Part shown: positions 1 through 6,559 of the stretch, piece by piece
How the letters are laid out: the number at the start of each line of letters is the position of its first letter
Numbering within the stretch: position 1 is the stretch's first letter
From: Arenicellales bacterium
GTDB taxonomy: Bacteria; Pseudomonadota; Gammaproteobacteria; BMS3Bbin11
Reading direction: 5' to 3'
DNA length: 11,774 bases
Assembly (NCBI GenBank): GCA_029287965.1
Contig: JARFQC010000143.1
Coordinates: 1 to 11,774 of the forward strand
Position numbers and translations under genes: made by a program
Notes under the pieces: generated by a model
What the model saw: the letters and a program-made list of their open reading frames with translations, nothing else
The model's database searches: none
Told to the model about the DNA's origin: nothing

Positions 1-203
1 GAAGTATCGTAAACCGTGACCGGTGGATTCTTTTCGACGTCGTCACCTACATGAGTATCCGACAGCGTAATTTCACGCATGGGTACACGTATATCGGGAC
101 GACTGCCTTCGACATAAATTTTCCTCGAACCGGGAAAATCCGCAACGGATGCCTCGTCGACGCGTGCGGTGCTGCTCAGAAATGATTCAGGTTTTGCGCT
201 CAT
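1..203 (-). CDS. thiC: Phosphomethylpyrimidine synthase ThiC, N-terminal fragment (cut by window edge)
   Basis: ThiC is the radical-SAM enzyme that converts aminoimidazole ribotide to HMP-phosphate, the pyrimidine half of thiamine, in the cytoplasm. Only about the first 67 residues are visible, because the gene runs off the left edge. Translation from the ATG at 203-201 gives MSAKPES, then the family's N-terminal signature: FPGSRKIYVEG, SRPDIRVPMREI and ENPPVTVYDTS-like text (here EKNPPVTVYDTS). The catalytic core and the C-terminal Fe-S cysteines lie outside the window. The start is supported by an AGAGAGG Shine-Dalgarno at 217-211, seven bases upstream. A TPP riboswitch in the leader independently supports the identity. 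The gene is divergent from gloB. Identification is firm; intactness cannot be judged. Confidence 0.95.
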   Translation of the reverse strand, partial: MSAKPESFLSSTARVDEASVADFPGSRKIYVEGSRPDIRVPMREITLSDTHVGDDVEKNPPVTVYDT

Positions 204-249
204 GCAGATGCCTCTCTGGGGAAAAGGGACAGGACAAGCGGCGGCAGGC

Positions 250-343
250 CAGCTTCCCTACGCCAGCCGGGGTAATGCCGGTCTGGATCAGGTTCAAAGG
301 GTATTCTCTCAGCCCTGCGTCCTGCACAAGGCACCCCCAGCTG
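250..343 (-). promoter_or_regulatory. TPP riboswitch (thi-box) in the thiC leader
   Basis: The transcript contains the conserved TPP aptamer elements in order. The P1 5' strand CAGCT (343-339) is followed by GGGGGTGCC, the thi-box CTGAGA (312-307), AATACCC, then ACCTGATC (293-286), a GC-rich arm with CCGGCATTACCCCGGC, and GTAGGGAA. The P1 3' strand AGCTG (254-250) closes it and is perfectly complementary to the 5' strand. The aptamer ends about 46 bases before the thiC ATG. No hairpin followed by a U-tract lies between, so control probably acts on translation initiation or Rho-dependent termination rather than an intrinsic terminator; that mechanism is inferred. By analogy with known thi-boxes, TPP binding would lower thiC expression. 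Confidence 0.95.
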
Positions 344-365
344 AAAACTAAGCCAAATTAATGGA

Positions 366-371
366 ATAATA
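366..371 (-). promoter_or_regulatory. thiC: Possible -10 element for thiC
   Basis: TATTAT (371-366 on the minus strand) matches the sigma70 -10 consensus at 5 of 6 positions. It would start a transcript near 359, about 15 bases before the aptamer, which is a sensible place for a riboswitch leader. No good -35 hexamer is present at 16-18 bp, so this is only a candidate. Confidence 0.3.
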
Positions 372-425
372 GCGACGGATCAAGGAAAACTTGCTGATTC
401 ACCAAATTCCCTGCGGATATAGCCC

Positions 426-1199
426 ATGGCATACGACCTGACCCCGATACCTATCTTCTCCGACAATTATGTCTGGACATTATCGAATCCGGATACCGGG
501 CGTGCAGTCGTTGTCGACCCGGGCGATGCAGAGCCGGTCACCCGGTTCCTTGAAGAGAACGGCCTGGAACTTGAAGCGATACTGATTACCCATAAACACT
601 GGGATCATGTAAGCGGCATAAAGTCACTGAAGAAACGTTATGGCACTACGGTATACGGACCTGCCAGGGAAACAATCGATAACGTTGATATCACTGTGTC
701 AGAAGGACAGACCATAGACGCACCGGGTGTCGGGATGTCTTTCCGGGTCCTCGACCTGCAAGGCCATACCGCCGGGCATATCGGCTACCTGTCAGACGTG
801 CTGCTGTTTTGTGGTGACACCCTGTTCAGTGCCGGCTGCGGCAGGCTGTTCGATGGTACGGCTGAACAGCTGCACACCTCACTTGAAAAAATCGCCGGCC
901 TGCCAGATGCCACCCTTATCTGCTGTACCCACGAATACACGCTGAACAACCTGCACTTTGCACTGGAAGTCGAACCGGGCAACGCAGACATCGCTGCATA
1001 CATTCCAGAAGTTGAGAACATGATGCGGCAGCGAAGGCCATCGCTGCCGACGTCGCTCGAGAAGGAGCGGCGCATCAATCCATTTTTGCGCACAACTTTC
1101 GCCACGGTCCGCAGTGCCGTTAGTGCCCGTTCGGGACGGCCAATGGAAAACGACCTGGATTGCTTTACAGCGTTAAGGAAGTGGAAGGATGAATTCTGA
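426..1199 (+). CDS. gloB: Hydroxyacylglutathione hydrolase (glyoxalase II)
   Basis: This enzyme hydrolyses S-D-lactoylglutathione to D-lactate and glutathione, the second step of glutathione-dependent methylglyoxal detoxification in the cytoplasm. It has 257 residues, the usual length for bacterial GloB. The metallo-beta-lactamase fold carries a complete binuclear metal site: THKHWDH gives H56, H58, D60 and H61, then H114 in GHTAGH, D131 in CGDTLFSAGCGR, and H169 in CTHEYT. The C-terminal substrate-binding signature PTSLEKERRINPFLR (208-222) separates GloB from other metallo-hydrolases. The second residue of the metal motif is Lys rather than the common His, but it is not a ligand. The start has only a weak Shine-Dalgarno, but it aligns with the family start (MxxLxPIPIFxDNYxW). 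It is divergent from thiC and convergent with panD. No glyoxalase I gene is in the window. Confidence 0.96.
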   Translation: MAYDLTPIPIFSDNYVWTLSNPDTGRAVVVDPGDAEPVTRFLEENGLELEAILITHKHWDHVSGIKSLKKRYGTTVYGPARETIDNVDITVSEGQTIDAPGVGMSFRVLDLQGHTAGHIGYLSDVLLFCGDTLFSAGCGRLFDGTAEQLHTSLEKIAGLPDATLICCTHEYTLNNLHFALEVEPGNADIAAYIPEVENMMRQRRPSLPTSLEKERRINPFLRTTFATVRSAVSARSGRPMENDLDCFTALRKWKDEF

Positions 1200-1284
1200 C
1201 GAACCTGCCTGCTTCACTGCGAGTTGCATTCCCTGCATCGCCAGGTTTTAACAGTACAGGTGAGATTTTCAGGTAGCAGAACGC

Positions 1285-1665
1285 TCAGGCGGCCTGAACA
1301 GGGATACGGTTGCTCGTTCGGGTAATACGGTTGTCCTCATCAAGATAGACCAGGACAGGTTTGAATTTCTTCATTTCGGCCTCGCTGAGCGATGCGTAGG
1401 CGCAAATGATGATTTTATCGCCCGGGCTTGCCTTGTGGGCGGCGGCACCGTTCACGGAAATAACGCCGGATCCGGCTTCTGCCTGAATGGTGTAGGTAGT
1501 GAAACGTTCGCCATTGGTGACATTGTAAATCTGGATCTGTTCGTACTCGTGTATGCCGGAGGCTTCCAGCAGAGCACTGTCGATTGCACATGAACCTTCA
1601 TACTCGAGTTCGGAATGCGTTACACGCGCACTGTGTAATTTAGCTTTCAGTAATGTACACAACAT
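1285..1665 (-). CDS. panD: Aspartate 1-decarboxylase proenzyme (pyruvoyl-dependent)
   Basis: PanD decarboxylates L-aspartate to beta-alanine for pantothenate and CoA synthesis. It has 126 residues, matching the E. coli family length. The proenzyme self-cleaves between Gly24 and Ser25, seen in YEGSCAID; Ser25 becomes the pyruvoyl cofactor. Other active-site residues are in place: K9, R54 and Y58 in GERFTTY, and N72 in VNGAAAH. The ATG at 1665 aligns with the known N-terminus, although there is no strong Shine-Dalgarno (an AAGG sits rather far upstream). It stands alone: panB and panC, often neighbours, are absent here. A promoter lies just upstream at 1700-1728 with a palindrome at the predicted transcription start. 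In gammaproteobacteria PanD maturation often needs PanZ, which is not visible here. Confidence 0.96.
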   Translation of the reverse strand: MLCTLLKAKLHSARVTHSELEYEGSCAIDSALLEASGIHEYEQIQIYNVTNGERFTTYTIQAEAGSGVISVNGAAAHKASPGDKIIICAYASLSEAEMKKFKPVLVYLDEDNRITRTSNRIPVQAA

Positions 1666-1681
1666 GGGCTATGATTGGGCC

Positions 1682-1693
1682 TTGATTAATCAA
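1682..1693. promoter_or_regulatory. Perfect 12-bp palindrome at the predicted panD transcription start
   Basis: TTGATTAATCAA is perfectly self-complementary. It lies in the panD/sucC divergent intergenic region, 17 bases from the panD ATG. It begins at about +1 of the promoter predicted at 1700-1728 and covers roughly +1 to +12. That is the position of a repressor operator, though the binding protein is unknown. The half-sites are TTGAT separated by 2 bp, not the 4 bp of an FNR site. Confidence 0.4.
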
Positions 1694-1699
1694 CCTGTA

Positions 1700-1728
1700 A
1701 TTATGAAGCATCCCAGATACCGGTTCAA
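1700..1728 (-). promoter_or_regulatory. panD: Predicted sigma70-type promoter for panD
   Basis: On the minus strand a -35 box TTGAAC (1728-1723) and a -10 box CATAAT (1705-1700) are separated by exactly 17 bp. They match consensus at 4 of 6 and 5 of 6 positions. Transcription would start near 1693, giving a leader of about 28 bases before the panD ATG. Confidence 0.55.
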
Positions 1729-1810
1729 TCAGTCCACCCATTGCACCCGCTGCCCTACCTAATGCATTACATAACATTTCCTTTACATCCTACTGTTTTA
1801 TATAACTATT

Positions 1811-2980
1811 ATGAAAATACACGAGTACCAGGCTAAAAGAATACTGTCAGATTACGGCATCCCGGTACCGGCAGGCACCCCCTGCCGCAGTGTCGAGGAA
1901 TGCGTCACCGCAGCGCGTGAACTCGGCGGCAATCGATGGGTAGTCAAGGCACAGGTGCATGCGGGTGGTCGTGGCAAGGCCGGCGGGGTAAAACTCGCCT
2001 CGTCACTGGACGACGTCAAGCAGCATGCCGGATCGATCCATGGCATGCGACTTGTCAGCAAACAGACCGGCCCGGAAGGACGCATCGTCCGGCAACTGCT
2101 GGTCGAGTCCGGTATCGACATCGATAAGGAATTTTATCTCGGGCTCCTGATAGATCGCAGCCGTCAGCAGGTCGCCCTGCTTGCCAGCACCGAGGGCGGC
2201 ACGGAAATTGAAGAAGTTGCCGCCAGCACACCCGAACGCATATTTACTGTTTATGCTGATGCCGAATCAGGATTCAACCAGGATGATCTTACTGAACTTG
2301 CAGCCAGGCTCGGCTTTGAAGGCGACATCAATACGGCTGCTGTCTCACTGTTCAATACATTGCTCAAAATTTTCGTCGAAAAGGATGCATCGCTGGTTGA
2401 AATCAATCCGCTCGTGCTGACGAAACAGTCAGCCCTGCTCGCACTGGACGCAAAGCTCAGCTTTGATGACAACGCTCTCTTCCGCCATGAAGACATTCGC
2501 ACACTCAATGATCCCGACGAACAGGACGCTGACGAAATCGAAGCTACCCGTCACGACCTCAGTTACATCTCGCTGGACGGCAATATCGGCTGCATGGTCA
2601 ACGGTGCCGGCCTCGCCATGGCTACGATGGATATCATTAAGCTGTACGGCAGTGAACCGGCCAACTTTCTCGATGTCGGGGGTGGTGCCAGCACGGAGAA
2701 AGTCACAAATGCATTCCGGTTGATGCTCAAGCACCCCAACGTCAGGGCCATCCTGGTCAATATCTTCGGCGGCATCATGCGCTGCGACATCATTGCGGAA
2801 GGCTTGATCACGGCGGCAAAGGAGATACATCTCGACATCCCGTTAATCGTCCGGCTGGAAGGCACCAATGCCGAACAGGGTAAGCAGCTGCTGGAAGAAT
2901 CTGACCTGAGCATTATCTCCGCAGGAGACATGGCAGATGCAGCCCGGAAAGCCGTTGAAGCAGCCGGAGGAGCAGCCTGA
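1811..2980 (+). CDS. sucC: Succinyl-CoA ligase (ADP-forming), beta subunit
   Basis: SucC is the nucleotide-binding subunit of succinyl-CoA synthetase, which interconverts succinyl-CoA and succinate with substrate-level phosphorylation in the TCA cycle. It has 389 residues, in line with the E. coli protein. The N-terminal ATP-grasp domain has KAQVHAGGRGKAGGVK with K46, and the Mg2+ ligands N199 (LVEINPLV) and D213 (ALDAK). The C-terminal domain has DGNIGCMVNGAGLAM (N264) and VNIFGGIMRCDII, whose GIM at 321-323 contacts the SucD/substrate site. The start aligns with family members (MxxHEYQAK). No Shine-Dalgarno precedes it; the preceding bases are AT-rich with TATAAC at 1801-1806, so a very short leader is possible. 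It overlaps sucD by one base. sucAB and lpd, common neighbours, are not here. Confidence 0.97.
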   Translation: MKIHEYQAKRILSDYGIPVPAGTPCRSVEECVTAARELGGNRWVVKAQVHAGGRGKAGGVKLASSLDDVKQHAGSIHGMRLVSKQTGPEGRIVRQLLVESGIDIDKEFYLGLLIDRSRQQVALLASTEGGTEIEEVAASTPERIFTVYADAESGFNQDDLTELAARLGFEGDINTAAVSLFNTLLKIFVEKDASLVEINPLVLTKQSALLALDAKLSFDDNALFRHEDIRTLNDPDEQDADEIEATRHDLSYISLDGNIGCMVNGAGLAMATMDIIKLYGSEPANFLDVGGGASTEKVTNAFRLMLKHPNVRAILVNIFGGIMRCDIIAEGLITAAKEIHLDIPLIVRLEGTNAEQGKQLLEESDLSIISAGDMADAARKAVEAAGGAA

Positions 2981-3855
2981 TGTCTATCCTGATTGATAAA
3001 AACACCCGTGTAATGACGCAGGGCATAACTGGTAAAACAGGCCAGTTCCACACCCACCACAGCGCTGCCTATGCATTTGGCAAAGACGCCTATGTTGCCG
3101 GTGTAACACCCGGCAAGGGCGGTCAGGAGTTCGAGGGCATCCCGGTTTATGACAGTGTCGCGGAAGCAAGGTCGGAAACAGGCGCCAACGTCTCGGTCAT
3201 CTACGTCCCGCCTCCTTTCGCGGCTGCGGCGATAGACGAAGCCGTGGACGCCGGACTGGACCTGGTCATTTGCATCACGGAAGGCATCCCGGTACTCGAC
3301 ATGGTACGTGTGCGCAGCAGGATGAAGCAGACTGATACTTTACTGATCGGCCCGAACTGTCCCGGTGTCATCACACCTGACGAGCTAAAAATCGGCATTA
3401 TGCCGGGCCACATACACAAGAAAGGCCCGATCGGCGTCGTCTCCCGGTCAGGCACCCTGACCTATGAAGCCGTCGACCAGCTGACCCAACTGGGGCTCGG
3501 CCAGTCCACCTGTGTCGGCATTGGCGGCGACCCCGTCAACGGCATGAAGCATCTGGATGTCATGAAGCAGTTCAACGACGATTCGGAAACAGAAGCAGTC
3601 ATCATGGTCGGTGAAATCGGAGGCAGCGACGAGGAAGACTGCGCCCTGTGGGTGAGGGACAATATGAGTAAACCTGTGGTTGGTTTCATTGCCGGCATCA
3701 CTGCCCCCGAGGGTAAGCGCATGGGACATGCCGGCGCCATTATTTCAGGCGGCAAAGGTACCGCGGAAGAGAAAATACGTATCATGGAGGAATGTGGAAT
3801 AACCGTTACGCGCAATCCCGCCGAGATGGGCACCGCATTAAAGAACATACTCTGA
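2980..3855 (+). CDS. sucD: Succinyl-CoA ligase, alpha subunit
   Basis: SucD binds CoA and carries the phosphohistidine that relays phosphate between succinyl-phosphate and the nucleotide on SucC. It has 291 residues, as is usual. The N-terminal Rossmann-like CoA domain shows GITGKTGQFHT (15-25) and YVPPPFAA. The ligase domain shows IGPNCPGVITP (with C127), GEIGGSDEE (E212), and the phosphohistidine motif GKRMGHAGAI with H250. The start overlaps the sucC stop as TGATG, and a strong GGAGG Shine-Dalgarno at 2966-2970, inside the end of sucC, serves it. This contrasts with the missing site ahead of sucC and suggests coupled translation. No clear intrinsic terminator follows in the 107 bp before the convergent antiporter gene. 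Confidence 0.97.
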   Translation: MSILIDKNTRVMTQGITGKTGQFHTHHSAAYAFGKDAYVAGVTPGKGGQEFEGIPVYDSVAEARSETGANVSVIYVPPPFAAAAIDEAVDAGLDLVICITEGIPVLDMVRVRSRMKQTDTLLIGPNCPGVITPDELKIGIMPGHIHKKGPIGVVSRSGTLTYEAVDQLTQLGLGQSTCVGIGGDPVNGMKHLDVMKQFNDDSETEAVIMVGEIGGSDEEDCALWVRDNMSKPVVGFIAGITAPEGKRMGHAGAIISGGKGTAEEKIRIMEECGITVTRNPAEMGTALKNIL

Positions 3856-3868
3856 ATTCTGCGTACCC

Positions 3869-3901
3869 TGCTTTAAGCCTGTATTAAAAGCGTCTAAAGC
3901 A
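3869..3901. repeat. Short inverted repeat after sucD
   Basis: TGCTTTA (3869-3875) and TAAAGCA (3895-3901) are perfect 7-bp inverted arms around a 19-base loop, in the gap between the convergent sucD and antiporter genes. No U-tract follows on either strand, so I do not call it a terminator. The rest of 3856-3962 shows nothing recognisable. Confidence 0.25.
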
Positions 3902-3962
3902 TTCTCTTACCGGCATGCATTGCAGGTGCGCAGGCATCACAGGCGAATAGAATCATGGCCCG

Positions 3963-5561
3963 TCAGGATGAGGCGGTTTGCAGCGCGTCTTCCTTCTCCC
4001 ATTTCTCGCATGCCAGGCTGACAAAACCGGTACCCGCTTCGGTGTAAAGATTAAACACCGCATCGGCGCCCGCCTCTTTCAGAGGCTCGATCTCGTCCTC
4101 GTACTTCGCCGTCGCCGCTATGTGTGCATCGATACCAAGCTTCCTGATTTGCTGTGCAGCATGGCGGTTTTCCCTGAAATTGGGCATCGCGAGAAGAATC
4201 TGGGTGACCTGGTTTGTTTGCGCATCGACACGTTCCCAGAAATCGGGATCCGTGGCACTTCCGCGTATGACGTTGCGGCCTTCTGAGCAGTGGTTATCAA
4301 CAGTCTGCTGGTCATAGTCAATGCCAAGCACCCGGTCACCGATGCGCTTGGTCATGGCGTCGTACGAGCCTGTTCCGACCCTGCCCATGCCGAAAATCAC
4401 GGTCGTCGCATTACCCGGGTCAATCATTTCTTCATCGGCCAGGCGTTGTTTGCTTTCAAATGATTTCAGGAATTTCCGGAAACGCACGTAGATATCATCT
4501 GCTGCAGTATTGAATGGCGCACCAATGATGAACATGATCGACAGTGCGATCGCAATCGTGCCCAGCCAGTCGGCAGAAATCCACCCGTGGGCGTAGCCGA
4601 TACTGCCAACAATCAGCCCGAACTCGCTGTAGTTTGTCAGGCTCAGGGACGCCAGCGTTGACGTGCGTGCACTGACATTGAACCAGGTCAGAAGCCGGTA
4701 AAAAAGTCCAAGCTTGAATATCGTGAATACACACAGCAGCAGCGCAACCCCGACCATCGTGAGGCTCGGAGTACTGGTCAACCCGACGCTGAGGAAGAAG
4801 CCAACCAGGAACAGGTCCTTGAGACTCAGCAGATGCCTGGCCATTTCAGACGCACGTGGATGCGAGGCGGCGAGGATGCCAAAGAACAAGGCGCCCATGT
4901 CACCCTTGATGCGAACCAGTTCGAACAACTCTGCTCCGCCGACGGCGAGGACCAGCCCGAACAGCACTAGCAGCTCGCCGTGCCCGATGTAATTCATGAT
5001 GCGGAACAGCAAAAACCGGAACGGTATGAACGCGATGAGCAGCAGGGCCATGATGGAGGGAATCTTCGCTTCCGACACGGCAAGGAAAATCACTGCGGCG
5101 AGGTCTTGCATGATCAGGATGCCGATCGCAATACGGCCATGCAGAGAAGACATCTCGCCCTGCTCCTCGAATACCTTGACGGCGAATACCGTGCTGGAAA
5201 AGCTCAGTGCGAATGCGATCAGCAACGACTGCCAGACGGTCAGCCCCGCAAAGTATGACAAGCCTGTCGATGCCAGCAGGAGAATACCCAGGCCAAATGC
5301 GAGCACTGTGACCAGCATATGCACAGAGGCCGTCGCCCACACCTCTTTTTTCAACAAGGTTGCAGGTTGCAGTTTCAAACCGATCGTGAACAGCAGCAGG
5401 GTCACGCCCAGGTCGGCGAAGTGCTGAAGGGTGGCATCCATGGTGACGCCAAAGGAGGCGAGTACAAAGCCGGCAACCAGGTAACCGACCAGCGGCGGGA
5501 GATTGACCAGGCTGGCAAGAAAGCCCAGTGAGAATGCGATGCCTATCCAGACGATGTCCAT
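3963..5561 (-). CDS. CPA2 (Kef-type) cation:proton antiporter with TrkA-N domain
   Basis: This is a probable K+/H+ or Na+/H+ antiporter of the inner membrane, using the proton gradient to move cations. With the start at 5561 it has 532 residues. Residues 1 to about 360 form a membrane domain of roughly a dozen hydrophobic helices, including LPPLVGYLVAGFVL, LLLFTIGLKL (the CPA2 signature), and MQDLAAV with Q152-D153 at the expected ion-site helix. Residues about 385-500 are a TrkA-N (RCK) domain: VIFGMGRVGTG with GxGxxG at 391-396, and D415 ending the second beta strand, pointing to NAD(H) binding. I chose the ATG at 5561 because MDIVWIGIAFxxGF is where close relatives begin. The frame is open to an ATG at 5663, which would overlap the divergent protease gene by 54 bases. 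The short gap to that gene means the two promoters probably overlap. The ion cannot be told from sequence. Confidence 0.88.
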   Translation of the reverse strand: MDIVWIGIAFSLGFLASLVNLPPLVGYLVAGFVLASFGVTMDATLQHFADLGVTLLLFTIGLKLQPATLLKKEVWATASVHMLVTVLAFGLGILLLASTGLSYFAGLTVWQSLLIAFALSFSSTVFAVKVFEEQGEMSSLHGRIAIGILIMQDLAAVIFLAVSEAKIPSIMALLLIAFIPFRFLLFRIMNYIGHGELLVLFGLVLAVGGAELFELVRIKGDMGALFFGILAASHPRASEMARHLLSLKDLFLVGFFLSVGLTSTPSLTMVGVALLLCVFTIFKLGLFYRLLTWFNVSARTSTLASLSLTNYSEFGLIVGSIGYAHGWISADWLGTIAIALSIMFIIGAPFNTAADDIYVRFRKFLKSFESKQRLADEEMIDPGNATTVIFGMGRVGTGSYDAMTKRIGDRVLGIDYDQQTVDNHCSEGRNVIRGSATDPDFWERVDAQTNQVTQILLAMPNFRENRHAAQQIRKLGIDAHIAATAKYEDEIEPLKEAGADAVFNLYTEAGTGFVSLACEKWEKEDALQTASS

Positions 5562-5609
5562 CAAAAAAATCCGAGGATTTACAAGCGGAGTGAATAGTAG
5601 CAGGATTTC

Positions 5610-6416
5610 ATGGTAAATAACCTGATTACCCAACACCACAAGCGAATCCCGAACATGGCTCAAAGCAGAAATGCCGGCCTACATCCACGTCGCATACTGA
5701 CTCCACTTGTACAGGTGCTAGTGATCTTGTCGCTTGCCGTCGCCAGTGGTTGCGCCAGCCGTAAGACGAAAACCGTACCTGTCAAAACGGAGCCTGCGGT
5801 GCAGTCATCCCAGGAACAAGTCGATCCTGCAGCCCGGGCCCGGCTGAAGCAGTGGTGCAACTTGATCAAGAACGGGCAGCACTATTCCGAATGGGCCAAG
5901 CTCGAAACGGTCAACCAGCTCATAAACCAGGCAGAATTCATTTTCGATGCACCGCAATGGGGCAAGGCAGACTACTGGGCGACGCCCTACGAACTCCTGA
6001 TCGAAAACAAGGGTGACTGCGAGGACTTCACGATCGCGAAGTACTTTACCCTGCGGGAAATGGGTATGCCGGACAACAAGCTCCGCCTTACCTATGTCAA
6101 AGCCGTCAAACTGAACCAGGCGCACATGGTGCTCAGCTACTATTCCGAACCTGGCGCCGTCCCGCTGGTACTGGACAACCTCAACGCAGACATCCAGCCT
6201 GCTACCCGACGCACCGACCTGATCCCGATATTCAGTTTCAACGGAACCGGCCTGTGGACTGCAAAGGCTCGTGGCGACGGTAAACTGGTTGGCAACGCGG
6301 ATCGACTCGCGGTGTGGAACGACTTACGTAATCGCATGGATGACTACACCAGCCAGTACCTGGCTGCCCATGCCGGTGAGCAGAAACCGGGCTCCGGGCT
6401 CTGGTTTTGCAGGTAA
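5610..6416 (+). CDS. LapG-like transglutaminase-fold cysteine protease (BTLCP family), probable lipoprotein
   Basis: The family is bacterial transglutaminase-like cysteine proteinases (DUF920). Its best-known member, LapG, is a periplasmic Ca2+-dependent protease that releases large surface adhesins of the LapA type when LapD lets it go. The Cys-His-Asp triad is complete: C137 in NKGDCEDFTIAKYFTL, H172 in LNQAHMVL, and D189 in PLVLDNL. W123-TPYELL also fits the family. The N-terminus has a basic region (HPRR), a hydrophobic stretch at about 30-46 and ASGC with C48, a plausible though non-ideal lipobox (Ala at -3). It may therefore be membrane-anchored, or cleaved and soluble. The ATG at 5610 has an AGGA four bases upstream; the ATG at 5655 (residue 16) would give a more usual signal-peptide n-region and cannot be excluded. 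No lapD or adhesin gene is nearby, so the substrate is unknown. Confidence 0.85.
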   Translation: MVNNLITQHHKRIPNMAQSRNAGLHPRRILTPLVQVLVILSLAVASGCASRKTKTVPVKTEPAVQSSQEQVDPAARARLKQWCNLIKNGQHYSEWAKLETVNQLINQAEFIFDAPQWGKADYWATPYELLIENKGDCEDFTIAKYFTLREMGMPDNKLRLTYVKAVKLNQAHMVLSYYSEPGAVPLVLDNLNADIQPATRRTDLIPIFSFNGTGLWTAKARGDGKLVGNADRLAVWNDLRNRMDDYTSQYLAAHAGEQKPGSGLWFCR

Positions 6417-6441
6417 CAAGGCACGCCTGCCTCCCGTATTA

Positions 6442-6524
6442 CCTGTAGGAGCGGCGGCCTCGCCACGATTGGGTGGTTCAACACAGGGAATTTTGTTTCG
6501 CGGCGAGGTCGCCGCTCCTATAGG
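6442..6524. repeat. REP-type inverted repeat pair (BIME-like) between convergent genes
   Basis: Two copies of one short palindromic unit face each other. The left copy begins CCTGTAGGAGCGGCGGCC at 6442, and the right copy, read on the minus strand from 6524, begins CCTATAGGAGCGGCGACC. Arms 6442-6464 and 6502-6524 pair over 23 bp with only two G-U wobbles, around a 37-base loop. Each arm also contains its own small hairpin (GGCG-GCCT-CGCC at 6453-6464; GGCG-AGGT-CGCC at 6502-6513). Similarity continues a few bases past the stem (ACGATT against GCGAAA), showing a duplicated unit rather than just a hairpin. GTAG at the left foot recalls the tetranucleotide recognised by RAYT transposases in other REPs. 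No U-tract follows in either direction. Confidence 0.8.
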
Positions 6525-6559
6525 GAGATGAGAAACGACATCAACGCCTGTATCGCGCC

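Noticed and set aside
1202..1250. Terminator after gloB: AACCTG (1202-1207) and CAGGTT (1242-1247) followed by TTAA
   Set aside because: The stem is only six base pairs around a 34-base loop, and the U-run is short. It is too weak to call.
1682..1693. FNR/CRP-type site for TTGATTAATCAA
   Set aside because: FNR needs TTGAT-N4-ATCAA; here the half-sites are separated by only 2 bp.
6442..6524. REP pair as a bidirectional intrinsic terminator
   Set aside because: Neither side has a U-tract. Transcript termination here would have to be Rho-dependent or structural, so I annotate only the repeat.
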